Source: Microcebus murinus (lineage: Eukaryota > Chordata > Mammalia > Primates > Cheirogaleidae). From it: 64,000 nucleotides of DNA. Shown here in pieces: positions 22,685 through 34,290 of this stretch. Numbering within the stretch: the stretch's first letter is position 1; every line of letters begins with the position of its first letter. Below the pieces are notes generated by a model. The model did not search any database and was not told the origin of the DNA. It was given only the letters and a program-made list of their open reading frames with translations. The translations under genes were made by a program, and so were the position numbers. The DNA lies in the NCBI RefSeq assembly GCF_040939455.1, contig NC_134111.1, forward strand, positions 54,392,501 to 54,456,500. Direction: 5' to 3'.

Positions 22685-22699
22685 GCTTTAGATCAATTA

Positions 22700-22875
22700 T
22701 CTAGCTTTCCTTGCACAACCACACTCTTAGAGCTAGGCAAACAGATGTTATTGTAATTTACAGGTTGAATACTGAAGTTCAGAGAGGCAAAGTGACTTGC
22801 CCAAGGTCATAGACTAGAATCCAGAATACTCATGCCAACATGGGTGTTTTTTCCCAATAGGCTGTGCTAACCTCT
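22700..22875 (-). repeat. Antisense MIR SINE
   Basis: 'gttcagagaggcaaagtgac' near 22778 and 'ttgcccaaggtcatagacta' near 22797 are the reverse complement of the MIR core. Confidence 0.88.
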
Positions 22876-25800
22876 CTAATGCATCCTCTCCTCATATTTT
22901 AATGCTATTAATAAAATAGAGAAACCCCCCAAATAGAGAATAATATAAGAAATTCGCTGATTTAGCAGAAGCTGATGGCACATACACTGTGGCTTGGAGA
23001 CCACAGCTGTTGTTCTTGTTCTTCCTCCTCCTCCTCTTCCTGCTTCTCCTGTTGTTCTAGAGACTGTGTGTGTGCTTCAAAAAAAAAATCAAAAACAAAG
23101 ACCTTAATAAGAAATTTTCTTTATTGGTAAAATGACAGTCCTGAGGAGGAAAAAAACCTATAAGAACATATTTCTGTGATACTCTTTTGTACACTGATTC
23201 TCTGTGCCCTTGATACAAATCCTTCATTAAGTGACTGTCAATCTTGCTGAATCTTCACTCTTTAAAATACCTTCTGAAATATTGTTTTCTCTTATGGTCC
23301 TTCTTGGAATCAGAAATCATGTATTCTAAAGAAATTCAAAAAGCAATTGAAAATAATTTTTTAATTTACCATTTTACATAGATTGGATTTGGTTGTTACA
23401 AAATATAATCTTGTTTTGTCAGCTCTCTGTTGCCTAGAAAGCATTTCTTTTCTCTCTAAGTTCATGTCATTGAAAAATTTACCTTGAGCTTCCTAAAACC
23501 TGGGTCTTATGGCAAAATGCACTTCTAGAATGGCAAACAAAGATAACGAATTAGAAAATCCCTCAGTGATGTTGACAAAAATGAGTATGAAAGCAACTCC
23601 TAGGCTGCAGCAAAAGACGCCAACGTTTACATGATCCCAGTGTGCATAAATGGTTTCTGCTATACTTTCTTGCTAAAACTCACCTGGCTTTGCTCAAGAC
23701 CCCAAACACAGTGAATTCTAGACAGCACCTAATATTTATTCATGCCATTGTCAAGAGCATCTTTGCAGTTCTTGCCAAGGTCTGTCGTTGAATATGTTTA
23801 TCCAGCTGCATGGCAAAAATATAATACACAGTCATCATTTTACTCAGTCACCTACTCAATATTTTCTTCTATGATTAAATTAACTCATAAATATTACACT
23901 TTTAATGCCAGAAAGCCATGGTTCATCCAGCCAGTTGAATGGTTGTTTGTCCATTATCTAATGTTGCTGGGCACTCAGTCATTTCATTATAGAGCTTGAA
24001 ATAATGAAAATCATTGCATTTACTTAACATGCACAATAAACAGAGCTGGATTCTACCAAGAGCTCCTTTATTATGCAGTGCAAGGCCATAGAAGAAATTT
24101 TGTAAGAAGCACTGAAGAACTGCGGGGGCTATGTTGGAAACAATTTTGGTGTATATAAGCAAATCTGCTCTGATTGTCTAAAGCCAAAGACACACATGCT
24201 GGCTCTATTTGCAGCTGGCATCGTTTCTTGCTCAACTAAGTAAGGTTTCAAATAAACACACACATCTTGATCTTGCTTGTACCTAATTCACTACCAGACT
24301 GTGCTCATGAACCCAGTAGGCTGTTGCCATGTACTGAGGCATTTTTGAGACTCCTTCCTCTAAACAGCCACACCTTATCCGGTTTGTTAAACAGCCTACA
24401 GAAGGTCTTACACTGTCATCTCCATAGTATAAAGACTGAAGCTTGAAGACAAGAATCTGCCTTTGCCCTCTGATACAGCCCCAGTGAGGGCAGCATAACG
24501 TGCATGCACATGAACGCCCGGCCCTGGAGGCAAGAGCCGCATTCCACAGGACCCTTCTCAAATCACCTTCTGAATGAAATATGTATAGCTGGCACTGCAG
24601 GGCAGTTAACTTTTCTAGAATTATATCCAAATTTGCTCACTCATTCTGGGAATAGCCTTGGTTAGCAATTGTTCATAATGTCATCGCTTTTGGAAACTTT
24701 TTACGGTCATTTTACTGTTTTTATTTCAAAAATAAAACTTAAAGGAGCTTGAAAAGTAGATTTTTAGATGATCATACAATGGCCTGATTTCAGTGGTTTC
24801 AGTTCTGTGCATTTTACTTTATGTGCACCCACTGAAATTAACCAAAATTAATCCATATTTGAACAAAGACTGTGGATACAAATGAGCCCTAACTTCGTAG
24901 ATGACTCCGTGCAATGCACTAGCTGAAGCGTTTGGAATGCATTGGCCCTGGGAGGCGAAGAAGTTATAGCAAACAACATATGGGCTTTAAAATGTGGAAC
25001 TATCCAAGACAGAACAAGAGAGCTATTTTCACTTTACTTCTTTCTTTTTTTTTCTCTCTCCTCCTGAAGATGAATGATTTCTAATCACATTTTATTCTCA
25101 TCTTTAGAGCTGGATCCTGAAAAAGGCAGGTTAGTTTAAAACCACGGGTGAGTTTGCAGCCCTGTCCAAGGATTACCTAATGCATTTGTGTCATCTGCTT
25201 TCCTTGTTGTATGAAAACACACTGAGGAAATGTGTAAGTCCACTGAATTGTTCCCAACTCTTTTATTCACCTTTCAGCAGGCTAGTTCCTTCCCTTGGCA
25301 TTGATATCATTATGCATTTGTCAAAGATAGACTGTCACTTTAGGGCCTCTATTATGTGCAAGAATTGGCAGCAAATTTTGCCACCGGGATTTGCTTATAT
25401 CCTCTGTATGTTATTGTACTTCTTTGGCATTCAGTAAATTCCGTACACCCACTTCTTTGATGTTCATTCCAGCCCCTAAATGTGGAAACAATGACTGAAA
25501 TTTTGGATCAAAGCATCCCATAGATGGCAGGCAACACAGCTCTCTGATAATTCACTAGAACAGAGAACACCTCCCCTTCCCCCACTAAAATCCAGGCCAA
25601 TAGTCCTCCAGGAGCAGCTCTGGCTTCCCCAAAGCAAAGGCACGCGAGGAAGTTAAAGAAAACAACTCCAAGGTTTTAGTAAAAAGAAAGAGACTCAATT
25701 GAATAGCTCTATTGAAGCTCATGGTCATTTCTAACTACAGAGAAAGCTACCTACTCTTCCAACTGACTCACCCGTGTCTTTTCACTGGTCCTGCTCTAGC

Positions 25801-27041
25801 TAGCACTTGAACTGGGCCAGGCTTCTGGGGGATTTGGAGCAGTCTCCAGATCTAATTTCTGTATCATGTCAGCTGCACAAGATGGCCCAGATTTTTTAAA
25901 ACAAATTTATAAAAGAAGAGTTAAAGAGTTCATGAAGGAAGGAATTTTTTAAGTAGTTGAAAAAACCCAGAACTATCAAAATTTCAACTAGTAACTTTTG
26001 CAAACTGGAATTAGCCATCTGGAACACACTTTCAATATTTGCTTTTGCTTTACTCCTGGGATGCCAGTGCAAATAACTACTTCATTCAATTTATTTCACA
26101 GGTCAACCTTGACTCATAAAAGCATTAAAGCAGGTAACCCCCCAGGGATGTTTGGAAGACAGATAAGCAAATAGATATGAAACTGTTGTAAGCAATTTGG
26201 CAAAGGGGGACAGTTTATAAATGCAGAGTATTTTATGGTTATGTTTTCACTCCAATTCGTGTAGTATCCAGAATGTGCTAGTTATAATTAATATACATTG
26301 TTGGGAATTGTTGTAAAAGTACCATACGCCTTTTAAATATAGTGAAGAAAATAATTGTGTTTGGGGAATCTAATTCTGTGTAAATTAGAAGAATTCCCAA
26401 TAGAGTGGCATAATTGAGAAGTGGGCTGACTGCACTGGATGGGGAAGAGAGTCATCTTAGCATGATAGCATGTGTTCAATCAAAAGGTAGAGCAACAACA
26501 AAATAACTGACAGCTCTTAAAATAACAGTTTCAGATCATCTCTCTAGATAGGAAGTTTTTACAGCCAGACGTATGCAATAGTGACATCCAGCGGTTGTAG
26601 AGATAATTACAAGTGCATCTCATACAGAAAATATTTTGTATTATAATCAAATATTCTCTGTTGTCCAATGTTGTCTATATTCTTTGTCTTGCCAATATGT
26701 AAGTAAATAATTGAGGCTGGATTCTAAGTAAAGCAAAATATACTCTGCTTATTTACTAAGTAGTTTCCAAAGTCTGTTTTCTGTTATTGCTATTTTCTAG
26801 TCTTTTAATTTTACTAAGACTGCAGTGGGGTGTACTCTCCAAGGGTCTCTCTGGCTCTCCTAAGCATACTAGATACTTTTACAAGCACAAAGGAAATGGT
26901 GTGCATGCTACACACACACCAAAAAGGGAAGCAGCACTTTACTCCACTGTTAAATACTCAAAGAAAGGCATCGTGATCCTGAACGCTTTCATTGTTGTAG
27001 AAGTGCTCTGAGAAGTCCATTAATATATTTTCTAAGTCATT
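22876..27041. other. Long unique intergenic stretch, no gene seen
   Basis: Over 4 kb with no repeat I can name and no credible coding frame. The 115-codon minus-strand frame at 24283-24630 has a random composition. There is a pyrimidine-rich run (CTTCCTCCT type) at about 23018-23055. Low repeat density over this length can mark old, constrained DNA, but I cannot test that here. Confidence 0.5.
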
Positions 27042-27262
27042 GGAGAAGAAGAGAAAGAAGAAGGGGAAAAAGAAGAAAGGGAAAAGGAAATAAGGGAGGG
27101 AAAGGAAAGGGCGAATGAAAGAAAAAGAGAAGGAAGAAAGAAAAAGGAAAATAAGAAAGGGAGAAAGAAGAGAGAGAAAGGAAGGAGAGAAGGAAAGGGG
27201 AGGACAGCTGAGAGGAAGGAAGGAAGAAAGAAAGGTAGAAGAAGGAAGGAAAGAAGAAAGGG
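27042..27262. repeat. Polypurine (GA-rich) tract, about 220 bp
   Basis: Almost all bases on the plus strand are A or G, in irregular GAAA, GGAA and GAGA units, with only a few pyrimidines. The minus strand frames through it read as Ser/Phe/Leu low complexity and are not genes. Confidence 0.95.
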
Positions 27263-30034
27263 CATGACTAATCATTGATTTTATTACGTTTTGGCAATAG
27301 AGCCATTAACGCAATGATATACCTAAGAGGCAATCCAGAGATATTAGCCTCCAAAATAAATTCTTGTATTAATACTTCTTCAACTACCAGACAATTAATA
27401 AGAAAAATTTTTTTCACTTAAAAAAAATTGAGAACAATTGCTACACATGTACAAAGATACTTGAAAAGCATCCCCCTGCTCCATGTTGGGGAGGAACTCT
27501 AACAGAAGCCTGCGATGTCATATCTACAAGTAATTTATGTCCATGTCGATACTGAGCACACCAGGTGACTGCCTACTGACTTCCCAAGCGCCACTCCTTC
27601 AGACAAACTGTCATCTGCATCAGGCTGTTTCTCAATCTTAGAATCCCTAAAATTGGAGGGTTTTCCCCCTCAATTACCTGTCTCTGTAAAAGGTTCTCAA
27701 GATGAGAAGAACTTAGAGGTGCCTTCTTTCACTTCCTCCTCACTAGAGGAGGAAAAAAATCAGACAACAACAAAAAATACCTACCCAACTCCAATAGAAA
27801 GTACTAAAATCAAGAAATAATTCCATTTAAAAAAAACACAGAAAATGTTTTAGGTTGAAGGAGCCTGTGTGTGCGAAACCTGTGATTTGCATCAAGCAAA
27901 GAGTCCCAGGACAAAGAGAAGAGAATGGCCTCTTTCACTGGGGGAAATGATTCCCGTCTGTGTCGGTGCGAGTTAGGGGAGAGACGCCTTGAGACAGAGC
28001 AGGTGAATCTGCAGCCTCTAACCAGGCTGGTTTGCTTTTAAAGAGCTTTGAACTGCAAGCTGGATTATGCAGATTCAGAAGTAAAAGAATGCTGCCTTCC
28101 TCGCACTGCTGTCAGGGTGCATTCACTGGGAGATTCCTCTGGCTTCCTGCTTCTCTTAGCCATCTTCACAGCAGGGCTTTATCGAGAAAATATGGAGGAT
28201 TAGCATGCCCAGGTCTCACCTCTCCCTTTAAAGCTGCAGGAGACTGGCTGGGCTAGCTCTAATCTCATGCACCCTGGAACCCTGATTGGATGACTTCTGG
28301 AATCAAGCCAGAGCCCATCTAGAGTGAAGGTCGAACTTCCCCTTGGCGTGCAGAGGACTCCTGCACCAACGTTGCCTCGACCAGACCACCGCATTACCAG
28401 CTCCTGCCAGTCTGAGGAGCAAGAGGCTGGCATGAAGAATCGGATCCCTTCTTTCCTCCTTAAAGAAAAAGCCTGCCTTGCAAAGCTTTCTTCAGTGTTT
28501 CAGGACACACACACACAAAAAATAGCAGTTGTACAACATACATCTCCTCTCCTTGCCCACGGCTCCAGGTATAGTTTTACTGCGGTATATAATCTAATAA
28601 TCCATTTAATTTCTTTAGAGAGATGTTATATATACAGGTGGCATTTGGGTGGAATCACATGCCATAAACCTGTCTGCTCCTATCCAGGTTCAGAATACAG
28701 AAGAAGAATCTGTTTTACAGGCCTTCTAGAATTTTTACATGGTCAATTGGCTGGTTTTTGTATTCTGGAACATATGAGAGCATCTGCAGGGAAAAATATA
28801 TATAAATCCTATAAAATGGTGGCAGGATTTCTGATTTACTGATAGTGCTGGTTTGAATTTTCACAAAAATATTTAGCTATAGGACAATGTATTAGGCGTA
28901 TTCTTAAAGGTAAATAACTGCAGCCAATAAAAGTTCGGCCTATAAAGGGTCCCATCTTCTACTAGTTTTCTGCACCGAGAATTACTACCAGTATAATCAT
29001 GGCTCCCTGCACACTAATATTTCCTCTGATACAGTATGATCAATGTTGTGGAAAAACATTTATTATATTTCTTCTAGCTACTTAAAGGCATTACTGAATT
29101 ATGGGCATCGCAAAACGAATCCACTGTGCATTTTTTCTTTATGTGACGTTTTTACAATCTTCATTTTCTGCTTTGCAGCCACTGAGCTATAGAGATCCAC
29201 ACTTCGTCCCTCTTACAACTGCCACTGGGGCCACCCTCTCCTTTCTGCTTTATTACGTCTGAAATGCACTTCATATGATAACGTTCCTTTTCATTCTGTG
29301 CTGGACTCTTATTTGAAAGGAAGAAGTTATGAAAGAAATTAAACAATCAGTGTTGTTAATAACAGTTCTTAATCTCCTTACTTAACAAAGGTTATGAAGT
29401 TTAGGCTGAGAAAAGGACGAGGGGCGGAGATGGTATTTTATAGATCATTCCGGAAGAGCTGATGAACTCTGAATGGGTGTGGGTTTTGCAGTTTTGACAT
29501 TTAACAATTTTATTAACATCTTTGCTTATTATGCACCTTAATCCACAGGATCTGCAGCTGGGAGAGAGTGTCCAGCTAACAGCCTGTGTCTCAGGCCCTG
29601 CCAGGGGATGAATCAATTAGCAAGAGAAGCAATGATGCAAATGCTCCGGGGTCACTTGGGATGCTGTTTGCCTTTTTGATAGAGAAAGCACACCATAAAT
29701 AACATCACACCTCAGGAAATCATTCCGGGAGGCCCAGATGCCGGCAGGGTTGCTGCCGAGGACGGAAGGAACCATTTGCTCATTGTGTATATTTCCCCCA
29801 TCTCAGTCAATGGAAGATTTGTAGTAAAATCAAAGTATTTAAAAGGAGGACAGTATGTGGTAACAGAGGCATTGGTTAGTAATTTTTTAGTACCAGAACC
29901 CGTGATTTATGACCCAGAGTTATAGCCAACTTTATTACAAAAATGACTTCACCCGTAATAACCTTATTCAGGGCCCGCTGGAGAATGATGTAGTACCCAA
30001 CAGCATGATAACCCAGCAGATATCCACAAACAAT
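27263..30034. other. Unique intergenic stretch, no gene seen
   Basis: No recognised repeat. The 172-codon frame at 28324-28842 has no family motif. The low repeat load continues from the previous unique stretch. Confidence 0.5.
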
Positions 30035-30440
30035 TCCCGCCTCCGTCCCATTGCCACCCGCCCCCCCAGAAGCAGGGTTCCCCCTGTACCTGCTGGGAGA
30101 AGTGGGGTCCCGGGCAAGGTTTTGTGCTCTTTCTGTGGGATCTGCCTGGATACCAGGCACTTATGCTAAGCCAGGACAGAACGCTGCCTTCTGGGTCTCA
30201 GTCATAGCTCGCCCAACCTTGTGCCCTGAGGAGTAATGAGGAGACACCCACTCACCCTTCATTTCCTCCCCACACCCAGCCTCTTCCCTCCAGGCCCTCT
30301 CCCACCCCACCGGAGCTCCTCCCCACCACCTTTTTAATTGCCATGGTAACCAGCGCCTGCACTAAAACCGCCAGGGCTGGGTGTCCAAGCGGGGTCCCCT
30401 GGGCGTACCGGGATCTAGGAACTAGACGTCCATCTTATTA
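30035..30440. promoter_or_regulatory. GC-rich block with an RFX-type X-box; possible regulatory element
   Basis: GC content is clearly above the surrounding DNA, with a run of seven C near 30061. Near its right side is the palindrome ATTGCCATGGTAACC at 30337-30351, close to the RFX family X-box (GTTGCCATGGCAAC type). RFX factors regulate ciliary and neural genes and can bind distal sites. No CpG island of promoter size and no TATA or initiator can be argued, so an enhancer is the more likely reading, if it is functional at all. Confidence 0.35.
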
Positions 30441-31059
30441 AACTCTGATGTCAGTTCCTAGCAATTGTCTTAAATTTACACCTTCAGAGTGGCTTAGTGG
30501 GATTACATGTCCATTTGCATTAAAACAGGTTTCTGTCATTAAACTGCCATACAATAAGCTTCCTTGGGACAAATTAATGAGCTCTAAATATCATCAAGTA
30601 GAAGTTCACTTCGCCAAGACAGCCAACAAGGGGGGGAAGAAGGCAGCGGCTGCTCAGAACCTTCGCCCAGGAGAACTGTAAGTGCCAACTAAAGAAGGGT
30701 CTTGTCCTGTTTCTTCACTGTAAGATAAGTCGTCCTGATTTAGAGCTGACTGGGGAGAGCTGGCGACATTCTCTCCATTCACCAAAACCCTACAGCTCAT
30801 CTCCTCTTACTCCCCGTTCCAAATGCGCCTTTACCCTCGGCTTTGTCTGCTGAAATTTGCTGATAGACCACTGCCCTCTTGTTTCTGTGACTAGTTACTG
30901 CCATACAGATACATATACGTGTCTAAGTAGAAAATTTCCATCCAAAACAAGTAAATAAACCTCCAAACCTTCTCTTATGCAAAGGAGCTATGACTGGCTG
31001 CTAGACAGACTTCCTGATCCACATAGGCTGTGATCTCATTTCTGTGTAGCCTTAACAGG
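30441..31059. other. Unique intergenic sequence, no gene seen
   Basis: A 77-codon frame at 30448-30681 shows no recognisable family. Nothing else identified. Confidence 0.5.
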
Positions 31060-31400
31060 GGACAGTAATGTATGATTGAGACACTGCTATATTTAGGAAT
31101 GACAAGATGGGCATTATTAATAGCTTAATTGACATTAAGGCAATTACCCCTACCCTTATTACAGTTTGTAGAATTACACAGAAAATATTGGCTGAGGCCC
31201 TTTTTTCCCTAGAGCTACCCAAGGATACAGCATTTTATTTCATGCCAGATCTCGGCTTTGACATTAGATACTTAGCCATAGAATGATTCCAGTAAATCAT
31301 TATAAATGCATTATAATAAAGATGTTATGAGCTATCAGATATTAACCCCCAACCCCTAAAGAGAGATAAATAGTCCAGTTGCATGATTCCCACTTTTGTT
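31060..31400. promoter_or_regulatory. Enhancer-like AT-rich block (candidate conserved non-coding element)
   Basis: Dense homeodomain-type cores on both strands (TTATTAATAG near 31116, TTAATTGACA near 31125, CAATTACC near 31141, ATTATAAATGCATTATAA near 31298), without repeat signature. This texture is common in developmental enhancers but is not proof. Confidence 0.25.
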
Positions 31401-32454
31401 TCATAAGAAATAAGCTTCTGCAAAGAGCAACTGACTAATGAATTATAAAATGGTGTGTTGAGCTCAGATAATTAAACAATGCATTTTAGTGTCTAGTGCA
31501 GGATGAACACTAAATCATACACAAATAAAAAAGGGAAAAACCCAAACCCCAGCCCAACTCCTATTTTCAAATAATATTAAGGTTGTTCTACAGTCCACAA
31601 ATGCTTCAACTCTTTTCTTATCTGATGAGAGGAGCGTATCAAGTATAAGATCAAGGTGCAAGTAGGTAAACTAAACCAAGAGTCAGAACAAGAATTCTGG
31701 AGGTGCTAATTTCAGATAAGCCCACAAGGTTATTTTAATGGAGATTTTACATGGAAATTGCTTCCCCTCCCCCCAAAGTGTTAATGGGGCAAAAATCTAG
31801 AAAAACCTGTAAGTTTCCAAGTTTCCTTATACTTTTCAACTTTTATATTTTCTCTGAACTCACAGTGAAACATATAAGTGAGGCTGGAAGGGAGAGTAAA
31901 AACTGTGGTATTGATGGTGGTCTTGACCTTGCAGTGTGGGAAAGACAAATGCATGTCCTAAAATCTTCTCTATGCTGTGGAGGTGGAGGGATGGGGAGGT
32001 TGGTTTGGGTTCCAACCATTGTCCTCAGGTATGTTTTCATGCCTAGTAGGGCTCCACCTAGTGGTCAACCTTGGATCACCATGACGTTTTCACCAGCGAC
32101 CCCACCCAGGACTGGCTTGCGGTTGGCTGATGTTTCCTGGCATGTCCTGGATTTGCTGCATGATTTGAAGCTGAGCTTCAGCACATCCTAAATATGTGTT
32201 TTAGTATTCCAGCCTCTCGAAGACATAGTCAAACAGCACACTATTAAGGGCTGCGTGGCCAAAATTAGAGATGGCCTTGGACTCTGTGTGGGCAATGACC
32301 ACATGTGCTGGTGACCAGAGCTTCCCTTAAGCACCTGCTATATGATGTACCTCTTGGCCAGTCCTCCCCTGTGCCCAGTTAGGCTGGACCACACAGCCCA
32401 ATCCTCCCTCCACTTCCCCAGCTCTGCGTCAGCTGCTGCTGACCTCGATCTTTC
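31401..32454. other. Unique intergenic sequence, no gene seen
   Basis: The 146-codon plus-strand frame at 31751-32191 has no family motif. No repeat recognised. Confidence 0.5.
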
Positions 32455-32590
32455 TAAGGCTATTTTCTTCTAATATAAAATAAAAATAATAATAATGCTT
32501 ACTCATAGGGCTGTGTGAACATTCAATGAGATTAGTTATGTACAGGTCTGTCTATGCAAAGTAGCTATTACAGAGTAAGTCCATGATTAA
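32455..32590 (+). repeat. MIR SINE 3' half, sense
   Basis: 'ataataataatgcttactca' near 32488, 'tagggctgtgtgaacattca' near 32507 and 'gagattagttatgtacaggt' near 32529 follow the MIR order. Confidence 0.85.
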
Positions 32591-32666
32591 AGCTTATCTA
32601 TTTTTATTTTGGTTATCTTGTATTTTTCTATCCTGCTTTTTCTCTCTCCACTCTTACATCTCCCAA

Positions 32667-32673
<7 letters not shown>

Positions 32674-32714
<41 letters not shown>
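32674..32714. repeat. (CT)n microsatellite, about 20 units
   Basis: An uninterrupted CT run of 41 bp. Confidence 0.98.
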
Positions 32715-32717
<3 letters not shown>

Positions 32718-32829
32718 ATATACACTTATGCACACATTCACAAATCTCTGAAGGCAGAGACTCAAGTGCACCTTGTTGTGTATAACACAGTGTTTTGTTT
32801 GTGGCACACACTCGGTACATGCTTGCTAC

Positions 32830-33100
32830 CTTGAACAATATTAATGATAACAGCAACTAGTAATAGTTTTCCAACTGCTTAGTATGAGACAGGCACTATC
32901 CTAAGTATCGTCACCTCATTTAATTCTCACAAGTACATGAGACAAATACTATTTTAATCCTCATCGATGGGAAATTAAAGCTTAAAGCTGTTAAGGCACT
33001 TACCCAAGGTCACGCGAGCTCATAACTGGACAGGCGAGACGCAAACCCAGAATCAGCTGGGATTTGAAGTCTCGGTTCTTAACTATCACTGTGTCAGCTT
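32830..33100 (-). repeat. Nearly full-length antisense MIR SINE
   Basis: Reverse complement of MIR along its whole length: 'gagacaggcactatcctaag' near 32887, 'cacctcatttaattctcaca' near 32912, 'cacttacccaaggtcacgcg' near 32998 and 'gctgggatttgaagtc' near 33056. About 260 bp, close to the MIR full length. Confidence 0.9.
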
Positions 33101-33729
33101 TCTCCTCTTTTTAACTGGGCCCCATCAAGGGATCACTCATGAGCATGTATCTGTTCTTAAATGAGTGACCCTTAGGACCTTGATCTTTGGAGTTCCAGGA
33201 AGTCCAGAAATGTATGCTAACTCTAGTTTACAGCTGCCCAAAAGTCACTTGTCTAAAAACTCCTGGGAGATTACATAAAACTATCCAAAAAGATTTTTAA
33301 ATTGCACACCCCATAAAGTTAATTTCACTTTGAAAGAATGTGTCTGAGGGAGGCGATGCACTTGGTTATGTATTCAGGTTGGTGGTCACAATAGATGGGG
33401 CTGCGCTGTCATCCTCGACACCCTGGATTACTGGCAAGCCTCGCTCCGCCACACCGTCACAGGCAGGGGTGGCCTCCCGGTCTTGGCTCAGAACACTTAT
33501 GCTTCCTAATGGCCCAAGACTCACAAACCCCACACCTCCCTTAATTAAAAAAAGTAAATTAAAAGGAGTATTTCAACCTTAGGAATGAATTATCTTAGTA
33601 ATTTAAGATTGACATTCTATTGGATAAAAGGACACGCATGAGTTTATTAAAAACGCTCTCTTCATGAACAAGGAACCTTGGAAGAGATTGCCCTGAGGTC
33701 ATGAGGGGTTTGTGTAGCCCAAAAGACAC
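33101..33729. other. Unique intergenic sequence, no gene seen
   Basis: No recognised repeat or coding signature. Confidence 0.5.
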
Positions 33730-34290
33730 CTTTGAAAATAGCAACTGGAGGGGCTAGGAGGGAGGCCTGTTGCCACAGACCACAGGTCAGCTACTTGTTC
33801 TACGCTTGTCCTTCAAGCACGACAGCCAGACGTTTGGGATTTGCCATAGTCTTCCTTTCAAATTTGATTATCCTTAGTGCTGTGGTGGACACTACTAGCA
33901 CCACAAAGAATCGGTCACCTTCTCCTCCCAGGCATGTAGAGGCTGTGCTGCTTGGCTCGCTGCTTGGCTCCTTTGAGTGAGATAGGCCGTGTGATTTGTC
34001 TGTTGTTGTGAGGGGTTACTGTGCGTCGCTTCCAGGCCAAAGCATTTGATTGTCAGCGGAAGCCCTCCAGATTGCTTCTACCCTGTGGAAGTGATCTTGG
34101 AAGCGTGTGTCGAGATGACAGAGTTCCTGATACCCTGGATTTGTGAATGACTTGGTGGAACCGAGTCCTTTACAGGCCCATGTTGGACATGTAGCATCAG
34201 CAAAAAATAAACATTTGTTGGATTAAGCTGCTGGCATTTGAAAGTTGTTTATTACTACAACAAAACCCAGCCAATCCTGACTAATCCAGG
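33730..34290 (+). mobile_element. Probable solo LTR (ERVL/MaLR-like), tentative
   Basis: The right part has the shape of an LTR 3' end: 'gtagcatcagcaaaaaataa' with an AATAAA signal near 34206, then 'catttgttggattaagctgc', 'gaaagttgtttattactaca' and 'aatcctgactaatcca' near 34272. The left boundary is uncertain and the family is not named. Confidence 0.55.

Noticed and set aside
26958..27275. Ser/Phe/Leu-rich minus-strand frames
   Set aside because: Artefact of the polypurine tract.
28190..28215. Short U6 snRNA-like string (GATTAGCATGCCC)
   Set aside because: Only about 13 bases match the U6 middle; neither the 5' nor the 3' part of U6 is present.
28324..28842. 172-codon plus-strand reading frame
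   Set aside because: No recognisable domain or splice context; random composition.
31751..32191. 146-codon plus-strand frame
   Set aside because: No family resemblance; composition and context look non-coding.
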